Source of the DNA: JALONO01 sp038209965
GTDB lineage: Bacteria > Bacteroidota > Bacteroidia > Cytophagales > Thermoflexibacteraceae
Direction of reading: 5' to 3'
NCBI GenBank assembly: GCA_038209965.1
Contig: JBBQXF010000038.1
Location: 1-39,284, forward strand
Length of the DNA stretch: 39,284 nucleotides
The position numbers and the translations under genes were made by a program. Below, one piece after another: positions 1 through 8,285 of this stretch. The notes below the pieces were generated by a model, which saw nothing but the letters and a program-made list of their open reading frames with translations, did not search any database and was not told the origin of the DNA. Positions within the stretch are counted from its first letter, which is position 1. The number at the start of each line of letters is the position of its first letter.

Positions 1-595
1 CTTTGGCCAAAATCAGGGCTACCATCGGCAATTGGAACAGCACCCCGGTGCCCAGCGTGAGCGTGGCAATGGTGGAGATGTAGGACGACAAGTCATATTG
101 GTTTTTGATCGACTCATCGAGCTGGTAATTGGCCAAAAAGTTGAGCGACAGCGGCGTGACTACATAATAGCCAAACAGGATGCCCAAGGCAAACAGGAGG
201 GTCACAAAAAAGGTGGCGCCCCGTGTGACAGAGCGCTCTTCGTGGTATAAACCAGGCTTGATGAACCGCCATACCTCCCAGAATGCGTAGGGAAAGGCCA
301 TGATCAGGCCGATGATGGCCGAAATGAACATGTGCATCGTAAACTGCCCACCCACCGTCCGGTTTTGGATCTCGAAGGGCAGGGTGTCCACACAAGTAAG
401 TTCAGAGAGCCGGCAAAGCATGCGGTAAGTCCAAAAGTCAGCCTTCGATGGGCCCAAGATGAGCACGCCATACACAAACTTGACGTTCAAAAAGGCAACG
501 ATTGCAAATACGACCACGGCGATCAGTGCGCGGATGACGTGCCAGCGCAACTCTTCCAGATGGTCAATAAATGACATTTCTTTTTCTTCGGACAT
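1..595 (-). CDS. tatC: Sec-independent (Tat) translocase subunit TatC, partial (N-terminal part)
   Basis: TatC is the multi-spanning membrane receptor of the twin-arginine pathway; with TatA it exports folded proteins whose signal peptides carry two arginines. The first 198 codons are visible; the C terminus lies beyond the left edge. The start MSEEKEMSFIDHLEELR contains the family's conserved HLEELR motif at the cytoplasmic N terminus. A first membrane span follows at about residues 19-47, then a periplasmic loop with a Cys pair, then the conserved FPYAFWEVWRFIKPGLYHEE stretch of the second span and first cytoplasmic loop, then further hydrophobic spans. ATG at 593-595 was chosen as start; a second in-frame ATG six codons later also keeps the motif. 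No tatA is visible in the window, and the next gene (uspA) is divergent. Family assignment is firm; only completeness is unknown. Confidence 0.95.
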   Translation of the reverse strand, partial: MSEEKEMSFIDHLEELRWHVIRALIAVVVFAIVAFLNVKFVYGVLILGPSKADFWTYRMLCRLSELTCVDTLPFEIQNRTVGGQFTMHMFISAIIGLIMAFPYAFWEVWRFIKPGLYHEERSVTRGATFFVTLLFALGILFGYYVVTPLSLNFLANYQLDESIKNQYDLSSYISTIATLTLGTGVLFQLPMVALILAK

Positions 596-714
596 GACGC
601 GAGCCTTGGATTGATTTGGGCGTAAATTTATGGACTATTTCTTGTAAACGCTAAAACACATTGGAATGCGAACCCAAGGTTAATTTTAAGGTGCAAGCTC
701 AATGAACTGCCAGT

Positions 715-742
715 TTTGTCTTAAATTGGCGCAGTAAACTTG
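715..742 (+). promoter_or_regulatory. Candidate Bacteroidota-type promoter of the uspA gene
   Basis: TTTG at 715-718 is followed after 16 bases by TAAACTTG at 735-742, one mismatch from the TAnnTTTG -7 box. Transcription would start near 749, leaving only about five bases before the ATG at 754. The spacing is shorter than the usual 19-21, so this is tentative. Confidence 0.3.
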
Positions 743-753
743 CCTAACCTACC

Positions 754-1605
754 ATGAAACACTTGTTAGTGCCAACCGACTTTTCAGAAAATGCCCAAGG
801 GGCCATGATTTACGCCATCCAAATGGCAGCAGTCTTAAAAGCCAGGCTTTTTTTCTACCATGCCACTGGGCGGGTCATCCCGCACGTTGCGGACAACAAA
901 CAATTTGAAGCGTATCGGGAGGCTTACTTGGCCGAGCACCGGGCACACCTGCAAAAAAATGTCCGGGCCGTTTATCATGAACTGGGCATTGAGGTCCTGG
1001 CCGAGCAGGCGGAATTAGTGGTTCAGGAAGGTGATTTCTTGTACCAAGTCCACGATGCCATCCGTGAGCACCAGATAGATTTGGTGGTGATGGGCACGCA
1101 TGGTGCCACGGGCCTCAAGCGCTGGTTTTTGGGCAGCAATGCCGCCGAAGTATTTGAAAATGCCGCTTGCCCAGTGCTGACGGTGCCCGCCGGCTTTCGT
1201 TACAGTCCGATCAAAAGAATTGGTTATGCCACTGACTTGATCACAGTTACCGACGATTTTCGACAACTTGTGGATTTTGCCCGCCAGTTCAAGGCCCAAC
1301 TCACCCTATTCCACGTTCATCCAATATTCCCCGAGCAAGTGAACTTGGCCCGGATGGACAAAGCGGCACTGCTCAGCGAACTGAACGCCCGGTTTGGGTA
1401 TGATCAGATCGGCCTTGAACTGATCCGCACCGAAGATGACAATGAACTGGAAGACGGTATTGAACTGTTTGTGAAGCAATTTGCCCCCTCGTTGCTGGTG
1501 ATGTTCAGCCGGGACCGCACCTGGTTTGATCGGATGTTCGATCCCAGCAACACCAAAGAACTGGTGATGACCGCCCAAGTACCGCTGCTGGCTTTCAAGC
1601 AGTGA
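754..1605 (+). CDS. Tandem-domain universal stress protein (UspA family)
   Basis: A 283-residue cytoplasmic protein made of two consecutive Usp folds. The first (about 1-146) starts with the typical MKHLLVPTDFSENA and has the ATP-binding signature G-2x-G-9x-G-S: G114, G117, then G127-S128 (GTHGATGLKRWFLGS). The second fold (about 150-283) keeps the beta-strand pattern (ending PLLAFKQ), but its signature is degenerate (FSRDRTWFDRMFDPSNT). It therefore probably does not bind nucleotide like the first half. This one-active, one-degenerate layout is common in Bacteroidota tandem Usp proteins, which are linked to stress survival; the ligand cannot be told from sequence. The last 11 bases overlap the end of the convergent VTT gene. 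It is divergent from tatC. Confidence 0.93.
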   Translation: MKHLLVPTDFSENAQGAMIYAIQMAAVLKARLFFYHATGRVIPHVADNKQFEAYREAYLAEHRAHLQKNVRAVYHELGIEVLAEQAELVVQEGDFLYQVHDAIREHQIDLVVMGTHGATGLKRWFLGSNAAEVFENAACPVLTVPAGFRYSPIKRIGYATDLITVTDDFRQLVDFARQFKAQLTLFHVHPIFPEQVNLARMDKAALLSELNARFGYDQIGLELIRTEDDNELEDGIELFVKQFAPSLLVMFSRDRTWFDRMFDPSNTKELVMTAQVPLLAFKQ

Positions 1606-2260
1606 CCCGCCGGGCCAACCAAGCTAAGCCGACCACACCGACCGCCCCACAGCCCAACAGGGTCCAAGTTTGGGCCGTTGCGCCCTCTCCGAGCAAAACA
1701 GCCTGGGCTTGGGTGCTGGCCCAAACGAAGAGCAAAGTACGGGGCAACATGCCCAGCAAGCCACCGATCAAATAGGGCGGGAGCCGGATCTGGGCCATGG
1801 CCAAGGCTACGTTCACTACGGAAAACGGCAGCCCGACAGGTAGCAAACGACAAAAGAAAACGAGGACAAATGGCCGATCTTGCAAGCGGTGGAACAGGCG
1901 GTTCAAGCGCTCACTGTGGCTCAAACTGGCGGCAAATGCACCATTGTCCGCTTTTTGGCCGATCTTGTACCCAACCAACGAAGCGGCCAAATAGCTGGCC
2001 ACGGTGTAGCCCACCGATGCCCAGCCAAACCACAACCCGCCCAAAGTGGCCACCACCGTGGAAGAGGCCAGCCCCAAACTGAGCAGCACTGTGGTGGAGA
2101 GGTAAAATAGCACCATGCCCGCCCCCCCCGGAGGCAAAAGCATGGGATCCTTGGCCACGAAATAAGTGGCGACTGAGCCCGAAAACAATTGAAAACCCAG
2201 CAATCCAGCCATTAGACCCAATGAGCGGCGGTTGCGGCGCAAAAAAAACGAGGGGAGCAT
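1595..2260 (-). CDS. VTT-domain (TVP38/TMEM64, DedA-like) membrane protein
   Basis: A 221-residue integral membrane protein. An N-terminal span (about 15-35) and a second span (about 48-72) precede the VTT core. The core has the conserved glycine-rich half-helix LGGLWFGWASVGYTVASYLAASLVGY, written here in overlapping blocks: GGLWFGW at about 75-81 and the long span to about 98. The family hallmark F-x-R-x-x-P appears as FFCRLLPVGLPF (about 135-146) with N150 following, then GGLLGMLPRTLLF (about 166-178). Proteins of this superfamily act as lipid scramblases or flippases, or are needed for membrane homeostasis; the substrate here is unknown. It starts at ATG 2258-2260. It overlaps the 3' end of uspA by 11 bp tail to tail, so read-through transcripts would be antisense to each other. 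A stable hairpin lies just upstream. Confidence 0.8.
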   Translation of the reverse strand: MLPSFFLRRNRRSLGLMAGLLGFQLFSGSVATYFVAKDPMLLPPGGAGMVLFYLSTTVLLSLGLASSTVVATLGGLWFGWASVGYTVASYLAASLVGYKIGQKADNGAFAASLSHSERLNRLFHRLQDRPFVLVFFCRLLPVGLPFSVVNVALAMAQIRLPPYLIGGLLGMLPRTLLFVWASTQAQAVLLGEGATAQTWTLLGCGAVGVVGLAWLARRVTA

Positions 2261-2278
2261 TTGGCAGGTGGGTTTAAC

Positions 2279-2316
2279 AAATTCGCTCCCCAGTACCGAG
2301 ACTGGGAAGCGAATTT
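2279..2316 (-). terminator. Long hairpin between FKBP gene and VTT gene, probable terminator
   Basis: The 16-base arms 2279-2294 and 2301-2316 pair at 15 of 16 positions around a 6-base loop (ACCGAG). It sits downstream of the FKBP gene's stop (2372) in the leftward direction of transcription. The tail on the minus strand (TGTTAAACC) is only weakly T-rich. It could end the FKBP transcript or be a processing or attenuation hairpin ahead of the VTT gene. Confidence 0.55.
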
Positions 2317-2371
2317 GAGTAGCACTGTTCGAGCGACCAGCTAGTGCTGGGCCAGTTATTGGGAGGTCGGA

Positions 2372-3247
2372 CTATTGAGGCTTATTGGCTTTTGCCTTTA
2401 CCAGTTCAATGTCAAAGATCAAGACTGAATTGGGTGGAATGGGGCCACCACCCTGCGCCCCGTAGCCCAAGCCAGAAGGAATGAACAATTTGGCTTTGCC
2501 GCCTTGCCTGAGTTTCATCACGCCTTCATCAAACCCGGGCACCACGCTACCCGTGCCGGCGGCTATGGTGAACAATTGATCACGGTCACGCGAAGAGTCA
2601 AATTTGTTGCCATCCAGCAATGTGCCGGTATAATGGAGCGAAGCTGAGTCGCCCACGTTGAGTGCTCCCCCAGTGCCGGGATCAATGATCTGGTAGTAGA
2701 GGCCAGTCTCACTTTTCTCGGCCTTGATGCTGTTCTTGGCCAAATAGTCTTGAATGGTCTTGTCATCTACCCCTTTTTGTTTCTCCGACTTCACTTTTGA
2801 GGTTTCCTGCATTTCTTTCTCGAACTGCTGCTGGGTCTGGAGCTTGAGTACCTTGATGGAGATCGTGAACTTGGATCCTTTATCGATAAACTCCGGGCGT
2901 TGGCCCAGCGAGTCGGCAATGACGGTGATAGTAGCACTGTCACCAACGCTCAACATCCGAAAAGCATCAGCAAAATTGCCCAAGCTCGGGTCGCCGATCT
3001 GGATGACCGAGGGGTTATCGGCCTTGTAGGTGTCGCTCAATACGGTGTCTTTCTTGTTGGATATCGCCTTGGTGATCGAGTGGAAACTCATTACCAAGCC
3101 CACCATGGCGGTGTCCTTGCTCTTTTTCTCGTGGATGGTGAGGGTCATCCCGCCTTTTAAGGCTTTCACCTGTCCGCCTTTTTTGCATGCTACCGCACCA
3201 GCTACAATAGTGGCGACCAGCGTCAGTTTTACTAATTGTTTGAACAT
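2372..3247 (-). CDS. FKBP-type peptidyl-prolyl isomerase lipoprotein
   Basis: A 291-residue secreted folding factor that isomerises prolyl bonds. The N terminus is a lipoprotein signal: a charged start (MFKQLVK), a hydrophobic core and the lipobox AVAC with Cys21 as the lipidated residue. Residues about 35-165 form an N-terminal region, FKBP-like in pattern but divergent, ending in a charged helix. The C-terminal FKBP domain (about 178-287) is canonical: GLYYQIIDPGTG, then the Y-T-G-T-L-x-D-G-x-x-F-D-S motif, then VVPGFDEGVMKLRQGGKAKL and GYGAQG with PPNSVLIFDIELV at the end. The protein probably acts in the periplasm or on the outer membrane. It has its own spacer of about 80 bp upstream and a hairpin downstream, so it is probably monocistronic. 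Confidence 0.92.
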   Translation of the reverse strand: MFKQLVKLTLVATIVAGAVACKKGGQVKALKGGMTLTIHEKKSKDTAMVGLVMSFHSITKAISNKKDTVLSDTYKADNPSVIQIGDPSLGNFADAFRMLSVGDSATITVIADSLGQRPEFIDKGSKFTISIKVLKLQTQQQFEKEMQETSKVKSEKQKGVDDKTIQDYLAKNSIKAEKSETGLYYQIIDPGTGGALNVGDSASLHYTGTLLDGNKFDSSRDRDQLFTIAAGTGSVVPGFDEGVMKLRQGGKAKLFIPSGLGYGAQGGGPIPPNSVLIFDIELVKAKANKPQ

Positions 3248-3299
3248 GATTTATGTAAGTAAGAAATTTAAAATGATAAATGTAAAATAGGGGATATTG

Positions 3300-3314
3300 T
3301 TTGTTCTGAACAAA
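3300..3314. promoter_or_regulatory. Perfect 7-1-7 palindrome between nrnA and FKBP gene
   Basis: TTTGTTC, one T, GAACAAA: a perfect inverted repeat in the 82-bp spacer. On the minus strand a TTTTTTG just before it and TATTTTAC 21 bases further on resemble a weak Bacteroidota promoter for the FKBP gene. The palindrome would then overlap the -33 region and could be an operator. It could also simply be a small hairpin after nrnA. Confidence 0.3.
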
Positions 3315-3329
3315 AAACGAGTGCTAAAA

Positions 3330-4343
3330 TCAAGCTTTTAACGCTTGGAGCAAGCCCACTGCCTGTTGGAACTGCTTGACGGCAGCTTCCAAATTGGTGA
3401 GCACCTTGCCTCCCGCTGCGTTTTTGTGGCCGCCGCCATTAAAGCCCGCTTTGGCAAATTCATTGACCGAAAAGTCGCCCACGGATCTAAACGAGATCTT
3501 CACACAGCCTTCTTCCTCTTTGAAAAGGGCGGCCAGCACAATCCCCTCGATCGACAGCGCATAGTTCACCATGCCCTCCGTGTCACCGGTTTTGTGGTGA
3601 TATTTCTTCAAATCTTCCTTGCTCAGGGCGATGTAGGCCGTTTTGTGGTCTCGCATCACATATAGGCGGTTGGCGAGGGCAAAGCCCAATAGTTTGAGGC
3701 TGTTTTCAGTGTTGGTATCGTAGATCCGGCGGTGGATGGTGGTGTGGTCGATGCCAATGTCGAGCAGATCGGCCACGATCCGGTGGATGTGGCTCGAGGT
3801 GGCCGGGTACTTAAACGATCCGGTGTCGGTCATGATGCCTGCGTAAAGGCACTGGGCAATGGCTTGATCAATCTGGGCCTGGCCCCCCATCAAACAGATA
3901 AACTCGTAGATCAGCTCGGCCGTGGCGGCGGCGCTCACGCGCCAGTACTCATAGTCGGCAAAGTCGGTTTTGGCTTCATGGTGGTCGATCAACACCAATT
4001 GGGCGGGTGACTGCCTGATCAGTTGGTCAAGCGGCTCTACCCGTTTGAGATCGTTGAAATCCAAGCAAAAAATGTACTCCGCTTGGGCAAAAAGGGGCGT
4101 GTATTCGGCATCGCCCCGCTTGAGGTCATAGACCACTACCCCATCATTGCCCGGCAACCAAGCCAAAAAGTGCGGATAATCGGTCGGGGACACTACATGA
4201 ACGGTGTGCCCATTTTTCTGCAACCAGCCAGCCAAACCCAACGAAGAACCGAGTGCATCAGCATCGGGCTTTTGGTGCGGAACAATAACAATGCGGCGCG
4301 GGGTGCCCAATGCGGCCTTTAATTCCTCTACTGGTTTTGGCAT
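3330..4343 (-). CDS. nrnA: DHH-family phosphoesterase, NrnA-like (oligoribonuclease / pAp phosphatase)
   Basis: A 337-residue cytoplasmic enzyme of the DHH/DHHA1 superfamily. NrnA-type members degrade 2-5 nt RNA and dephosphorylate 3'-phosphoadenosine 5'-phosphate. All metal-binding motifs are present: H23-x-x-P-D27-A-D29 (HQKPDADALGSS), D95 within LDFND, the signature D120-H121-H122, and D173 in MTDTGSF. The C-terminal DHHA1 domain carries the substrate-binding GGGHKNAAGG motif from residue 303. The length is normal for the family. It starts at ATG 4341-4343. Bacteroidota usually lack the Orn oligoribonuclease, so this enzyme probably does the final step of RNA turnover; that role is inferred. 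The gene stands between the FKBP gene (same strand, 82 bp away) and a gene-poor region. Confidence 0.9.
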   Translation of the reverse strand: MPKPVEELKAALGTPRRIVIVPHQKPDADALGSSLGLAGWLQKNGHTVHVVSPTDYPHFLAWLPGNDGVVVYDLKRGDAEYTPLFAQAEYIFCLDFNDLKRVEPLDQLIRQSPAQLVLIDHHEAKTDFADYEYWRVSAAATAELIYEFICLMGGQAQIDQAIAQCLYAGIMTDTGSFKYPATSSHIHRIVADLLDIGIDHTTIHRRIYDTNTENSLKLLGFALANRLYVMRDHKTAYIALSKEDLKKYHHKTGDTEGMVNYALSIEGIVLAALFKEEEGCVKISFRSVGDFSVNEFAKAGFNGGGHKNAAGGKVLTNLEAAVKQFQQAVGLLQALKA

Positions 4344-4789
4344 CTGTGGATCATCCTAATCAAATGAAATGGAAATGGTTAAAGGGTGCTTTTGGCGGGA
4401 ACTGACCAGCTAAGAAAAGCCCTCGTTTCGGTTTGACCCGCAAATTTGGCAAACAAACCCCGGAAAAGCAAACCAAGGAAATGTCGGGCCGTTATTTTGT
4501 CCATGGTGGGCTTAAAGACTGGCTGGCCCGGCCGGGAAGCATCGTCGGACAGTAGCAACCTCAGCTTCCTGAAAATATTTTGCGATGCGGGCGTTTTGAA
4601 ACAGGCTTGGGTCGCCACTTACTGCGATGTTGCGCTGTGGTAAAAAGCAGCCCACATCCTGACTTGACCCTGATTTGTTTGCACTTGGCCACCGCCAACC
4701 TCGAACCGCTAACGCCGGGCACAGATACTGGCAGCAAGTTAAGCACAAGGCCGTTCGCGGTCTATTACTTTCAAAAAGGTAGAATAAAC
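4344..4789. other. Gene-free stretch downstream of a frameshifted gene
   Basis: About 450 bp between the membrane-protein gene and nrnA. Short open frames on both strands have no recognisable motifs and unnatural composition. I see no tRNA, repeat array or insertion-sequence end. Base composition changes from GC-rich to AT-rich at about 4760. Confidence 0.4.
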
Positions 4790-5352
4790 TTATTTTATAA
4801 TCCAGTAATTTTTTTCAAGAATTAGCGCGGTTAATGACCCGGCAATGATTACTATTGAAAGAATTTTGTGAACAGTTTCGTTTTTTATTTTCTCTATTGA
4901 CAAATATAGCACTACAAACAAAAAAGAAATAATACGGATTGTTCATAAAATGACCTTTTTGACAGAAGAACATCAAAAGTAATGGATAAAATGGTGCCTG
5001 TGGACAGGATAATAAAAGTGATTGGAAATTGGTCAAGATAAAAAAGTTTCATATCTCCCCTTTCCTCCAAATTATTGGTCGATAAAAGCATTTTTGAGCA
5101 CATAAATAAAATTACTGGATAAGCAAGAATAAAGATCACTATCGGCAAAATCCATACTTTCCAGCTTCCTAATTGGTAAAGAATAAACCAATCTTGAATT
5201 TGTAAAAACAAGATAAAGATGATCCAAAGTGTATGCGGCCAATAAAATTCAACTTTCTTGTAATTACAAAATAAATCAGTAAAAGCGGATAAAATCTGAG
5301 CAATACCAAGTCCCAATATAATTGAAACTAAGAGTATGTTTTGGATTAGCAA
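4790..5352 (-). pseudogene. Small multi-span membrane protein, frameshifted near the C terminus
   Basis: The first frame (5352 down to 4912) gives 146 residues with spans at about 3-24, 42-60, 68-86 and 104-124, then stops within a run of six T on the minus strand (4920-4925 on plus). Shifting back one base there continues as FVVLYLSIEKIKNETVHKIL followed by a last hydrophobic span ending LILEKNYWIIK, with TAA at 4790-4792. Restoring one T would give about 187 residues with five or six spans, a size typical of small uncharacterised Bacteroidota membrane proteins. The start must be TTG at 5352, because a stop codon lies immediately upstream. The gene is far more AT-rich than its neighbours. 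No function is recognised. It is either a genuine mutation or a homopolymer sequencing error. Confidence 0.6.
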
Positions 5353-5823
5353 CTATTTAATAATCAAATTATTGAGTTAAATTGTTAACTTTTAAAACCT
5401 TACTTCTACAATTGAATGGCTGAAAACTTTAAAATTTAGCACCAATCTAGTTCAACCAAGAAAAGAGTAAAAATATAAAAATCAATACAATACATTGAAC
5501 ATCAATTATTTAAAATTACAAAACATACTCTAAAATGTTAATGTACTCAAAAGGGCTGATTTGATTGGTCATGATTACAACGATTGTTAAATATGACTGA
5601 CTATTTCTTCACCCAGTTAAAGAGTTCCAATAAGTCTGCAAGCAGCAGAGTAAAAGCCCATAAGAAATGCCTTGGGCTTGAACATTTGGTAGCAAGGACG
5701 AATGACCACAAAAACGCCACTTTTTGCTCAAAGCAGTGGGGATCAACAAGTGATTCGCCGATCAGGCCAAGTACCGTCCACGCGCAGGGCGATCGGGCAG
5801 CACTTGGCCAAAATGACTGGTGT
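5353..5823. other. AT-rich spacer between membrane protein and purH
   Basis: The first half (to about 5590) is very AT-rich with no open frame of note. The second half returns to normal composition and holds a small hairpin that may terminate purH. No RNA gene or mobile element end is visible. Confidence 0.4.
5654..5679 (-). terminator. Weak candidate terminator of purH
   Basis: AAGCCCA (5654-5660) pairs with TGGGCTT (5673-5679), with an extra inner AAG/CTT pairing possible. On the minus strand the stem runs into a short TTTTA tail. It lies 145 bp beyond the purH stop, so the assignment is tentative. Confidence 0.3.
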
Positions 5824-7344
5824 TTAATGTAAGAAATGGCGCACCCCGGTGAATACCATCGCCACGCCGTTGGCATCGCAATAGGCAATGGAGTCTTTGT
5901 CCTTGACCGAGCCACCGGGCTGGATCACCGCTTTGATCCCGGCTTGGTGGGCGATCTCCACACAGTCGGGGAAAGGGAAGAACGCATCGGAGGCCATGAC
6001 CGCTTCTGACAGGTTGAACCCAAAGCTTTTGGCCTTTTCAATGGCCTGCCGGAGCGCGTCCACCCGCGAAGTTTGGCCCACGCCACTGGCAAACAGTTGG
6101 CCGTCGTTGGCCAAGATAATCGTGTTGGACTTGGTGTGTTTCACCAGTTTATTGGCAAAGAGCAATGCCTCAGTCTCAGTTTCAGTCGGGGCTCGCTGGG
6201 TAACGGTACGTAGCTCAGCGGCCGTTTCGGTATTGGTGTCCCGATCTTGGGCGATGACCCCGTTGAGCAAAGTCTTGAACTGGATTTGGGGGAGTTGGGC
6301 CTCTTTCTGGACCAATAGGATCCGATTTTTCTTGGTCTTGAGCACCGTCAGCGCCGACTCGTAGAACATCGGGGCGATCAGCACCTCAAAAAATAAGCTG
6401 TCCAGTTCTTTGGCCGTGGCCAAATCGATCGGGCGGTTGGTGATCAGCACGCCCCCAAAAGCTGAAACCGGATCGGCCTCTAGCGCTTTCAGGTACGCTT
6501 CCTTCACCGAGTGGGCCGTGGCGGCGCCGCAAGCATTGGTGTGCTTGAGGATGGCAAAAGCGGTTTCTTTGAACTCGGCCATCAATTTAACGGCCGCATC
6601 AACATCGACCAAGTTGTTGTAAGATAGCTCTTTGCCGTGCAGTTGGTCAAACATGGCACCCAAATCGCCATAGAACACCCCTTTTTGGTGGGGATTTTCC
6701 CCGTAGCGGAGGTTCCGACTGGTGCGGATGCTCTGTTTGAAAGTCGGTTCAGGGTCAGTTTGGTTAAAATATTGGTGGATCGCCGTGTCGTAGTGGGAGG
6801 TCATGTCAAACGCTTGGCGGGCAAAGTGCCAGCGATCGCTGAGGTCAGTTGCCCCGTTCTTGGCTTGGAGCAGGGCCAAAAGGGCCGGATATTGACTGCG
6901 CGAAGAAATGACCAGGACATCCTGAAAATTTTTGGCGGCAGCCCGGAGGAGCGAAATACCGCCAATATCGATCTTCTCTATAATGTCTTCCTCACTTGCG
7001 CCCGCTGCCACGGTAGCTTCAAATGGGTAAAGATCGACAATGACCAAGTCGATGGGCGGAATGGCATACTCGAGGGCCTGGGCCAAGTCGCCGGGGTGAT
7101 CGCGGCGGTGCAAAATCCCCCCAAATACCTTGGGGTGCAGCGTTTTGACCCGGCCCCCAAAGATGGAAGGATAGGAAGTCAGGTCTTCCACTGCCGTTAC
7201 GGGCTGGCCCTGCGCCTCGATAAAGGATTGAGTACCGCCTGTTGAATAAAACTTGACCCCGAGCTGGCCCAGCAGTTGGATGATCGGCCCGAGCTGATCC
7301 TTGTCATAGACGGACACGAGCGCGGCGGCAATTTTCTTTTGCAT
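5824..7344 (-). CDS. purH: Bifunctional AICAR formyltransferase / IMP cyclohydrolase
   Basis: PurH catalyses the last two steps of de novo purine synthesis: formylation of AICAR with 10-formyl-THF and ring closure to IMP. The product is 506 residues, the usual size. The N-terminal MGS-like IMP cyclohydrolase domain (about 1-150) begins KKIAAALVSVYDK and includes YSTGGTQSFIE and GGRVKTLHPKVFGGIL. The transformylase domain starts at NLRYGENPHQ (211-220). It has the catalytic Lys267-His268 in KHTNACGAA, the DPVSAFGG segment, and ends with DAFFPFPD and the QPGGSVKD loop. An in-frame ATG 15 codons upstream exists, but the natural N terminus of the family fits ATG 7342-7344. It is not clustered with other pur genes here; the divergent padR unit lies upstream. 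Confidence 0.97.
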   Translation of the reverse strand: MQKKIAAALVSVYDKDQLGPIIQLLGQLGVKFYSTGGTQSFIEAQGQPVTAVEDLTSYPSIFGGRVKTLHPKVFGGILHRRDHPGDLAQALEYAIPPIDLVIVDLYPFEATVAAGASEEDIIEKIDIGGISLLRAAAKNFQDVLVISSRSQYPALLALLQAKNGATDLSDRWHFARQAFDMTSHYDTAIHQYFNQTDPEPTFKQSIRTSRNLRYGENPHQKGVFYGDLGAMFDQLHGKELSYNNLVDVDAAVKLMAEFKETAFAILKHTNACGAATAHSVKEAYLKALEADPVSAFGGVLITNRPIDLATAKELDSLFFEVLIAPMFYESALTVLKTKKNRILLVQKEAQLPQIQFKTLLNGVIAQDRDTNTETAAELRTVTQRAPTETETEALLFANKLVKHTKSNTIILANDGQLFASGVGQTSRVDALRQAIEKAKSFGFNLSEAVMASDAFFPFPDCVEIAHQAGIKAVIQPGGSVKDKDSIAYCDANGVAMVFTGVRHFLH

Positions 7345-7389
7345 GATCGAAAAAGTAGTTCGTGCCCCAAAATTAAGCATAATACCCAT

Positions 7390-7894
7390 AAGTAGGCGAT
7401 TGGTTGCAAGGGGAATTCAATAAATTGACTATCAATTGATTATGTCGGAATCACCCAATGGTTGGGGCGAAGGCAAAATAAAATCCCTAAGGTACTTGGT
7501 ATTGCAAGGTAACTTTTATACATTTGTTGCGTTGAGGGAGAAAGTGGCCCTGCTGCCAATTACAAAAAGCAGCACACCGCTCGGGCCGGCCGCCTGCCCA
7601 CTTCCCAAAATGAAGCAGGTGTTCGCCACGTCAACAATTCAAACTGCTCAAAATCAACTAATTGTATATGGGGCAACCCAAATGTCACTTTAGTCATCGT
7701 ACAAAACTTAAACTTTATCTTTTCATGAACCTGACTTCAGACTTGGAGGGCGTAGCCTTCCCTTTTTCCAATGGCCGTGCCCCGCGCCGCTCCGGCGGAT
7801 GCCCATCGTGGTGCGGTCGGGGGAAGAGCGCGGCCTACGGAACTTATCGGGCAATACTGGCCCAGGAAAGCCCAATTTTCAACCCAAAGAGCCT
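7390..7894. other. Long spacer between purH and padR, with a structured GC-rich part
   Basis: About 500 bp without a convincing gene. It holds a candidate promoter at 7496-7526. Near 7741-7860 there is an abrupt GC-rich stretch with several short self-complementary segments: GGAGGGC/GCCTTCC around 7746-7762 and CCGC-tccg-GCGG around 7787-7798. Apart from possible structure in a padR leader transcript, I see nothing identifiable. Confidence 0.4.
7496..7526 (+). promoter_or_regulatory. Candidate Bacteroidota-type promoter far upstream of padR
   Basis: TTG (7496-7498), 20 bases, then TACATTTG (7519-7526), a perfect TAnnTTTG box. The predicted start near 7533 would give the padR transcript a leader of about 360 nt. 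It matches the phylum consensus well, but in an AT-rich spacer it could be chance. Confidence 0.4.
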
Positions 7895-8224
7895 ATGAAC
7901 CTAGAAAACACCCAAGTGCAGATGCGCAAAGGCGTGTTGGAGTTCTGCATCCTGAGCATCATTGCCCGGGACGAGGTATATGCCTCCGATATGCTGACCG
8001 AACTGACCAGTGCGAAAATCATGGTGGTGGAAGGTACGCTCTACCCACTGCTCACCCGGCTGCGAAAAGCCGATCTGGTAGATTACAAATGGGTGGAATC
8101 GGCTTTTGGCCCACCCCGCAAGTATTACACGCTCACGCCCAAGGGATTGCAGTTTTTGACCAACCTGCGCCAAACTTGGAACGAGTTGGTGTTTTCGACC
8201 ACTGCCATTGTGGGTGCCCGATAA
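7895..8224 (+). CDS. PadR-family transcriptional regulator
   Basis: A 109-residue DNA-binding protein with the PadR winged-helix fold: MRKGVLEFCILSIIARDEVYAS (helices 1-2, written in part), recognition helix VVEGTLYPLLTRLRKADLV, and the wing PPRKYYTLTPKGLQFL. It lacks the C-terminal extension of classical PadR and belongs to the short subfamily common in Bacteroidota, where it typically sits directly upstream of a PspC-domain membrane protein, as here (61 bp gap, same strand). By that context it probably controls the pair in response to a membrane or envelope signal; the ligand is unknown. ATG at 7895-7897 is the family start; a longer open frame upstream is not conserved-looking. An imperfect PadR-like site ATGT-8N-TCAT begins at 7682. 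Confidence 0.92.
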   Translation: MNLENTQVQMRKGVLEFCILSIIARDEVYASDMLTELTSAKIMVVEGTLYPLLTRLRKADLVDYKWVESAFGPPRKYYTLTPKGLQFLTNLRQTWNELVFSTTAIVGAR

Positions 8225-8285
8225 AGTCTAGCGGGCCATTAACCTCTAAAACTGCGCACCCAGAACCACCCAAACCTGCAATCAA

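Noticed and set aside
4920..4925. Programmed -1 ribosomal frameshift in the membrane-protein gene
   Set aside because: The run of T is not in the X-XXY-YYZ register and no downstream pseudoknot is obvious; mutation or sequencing error is simpler.
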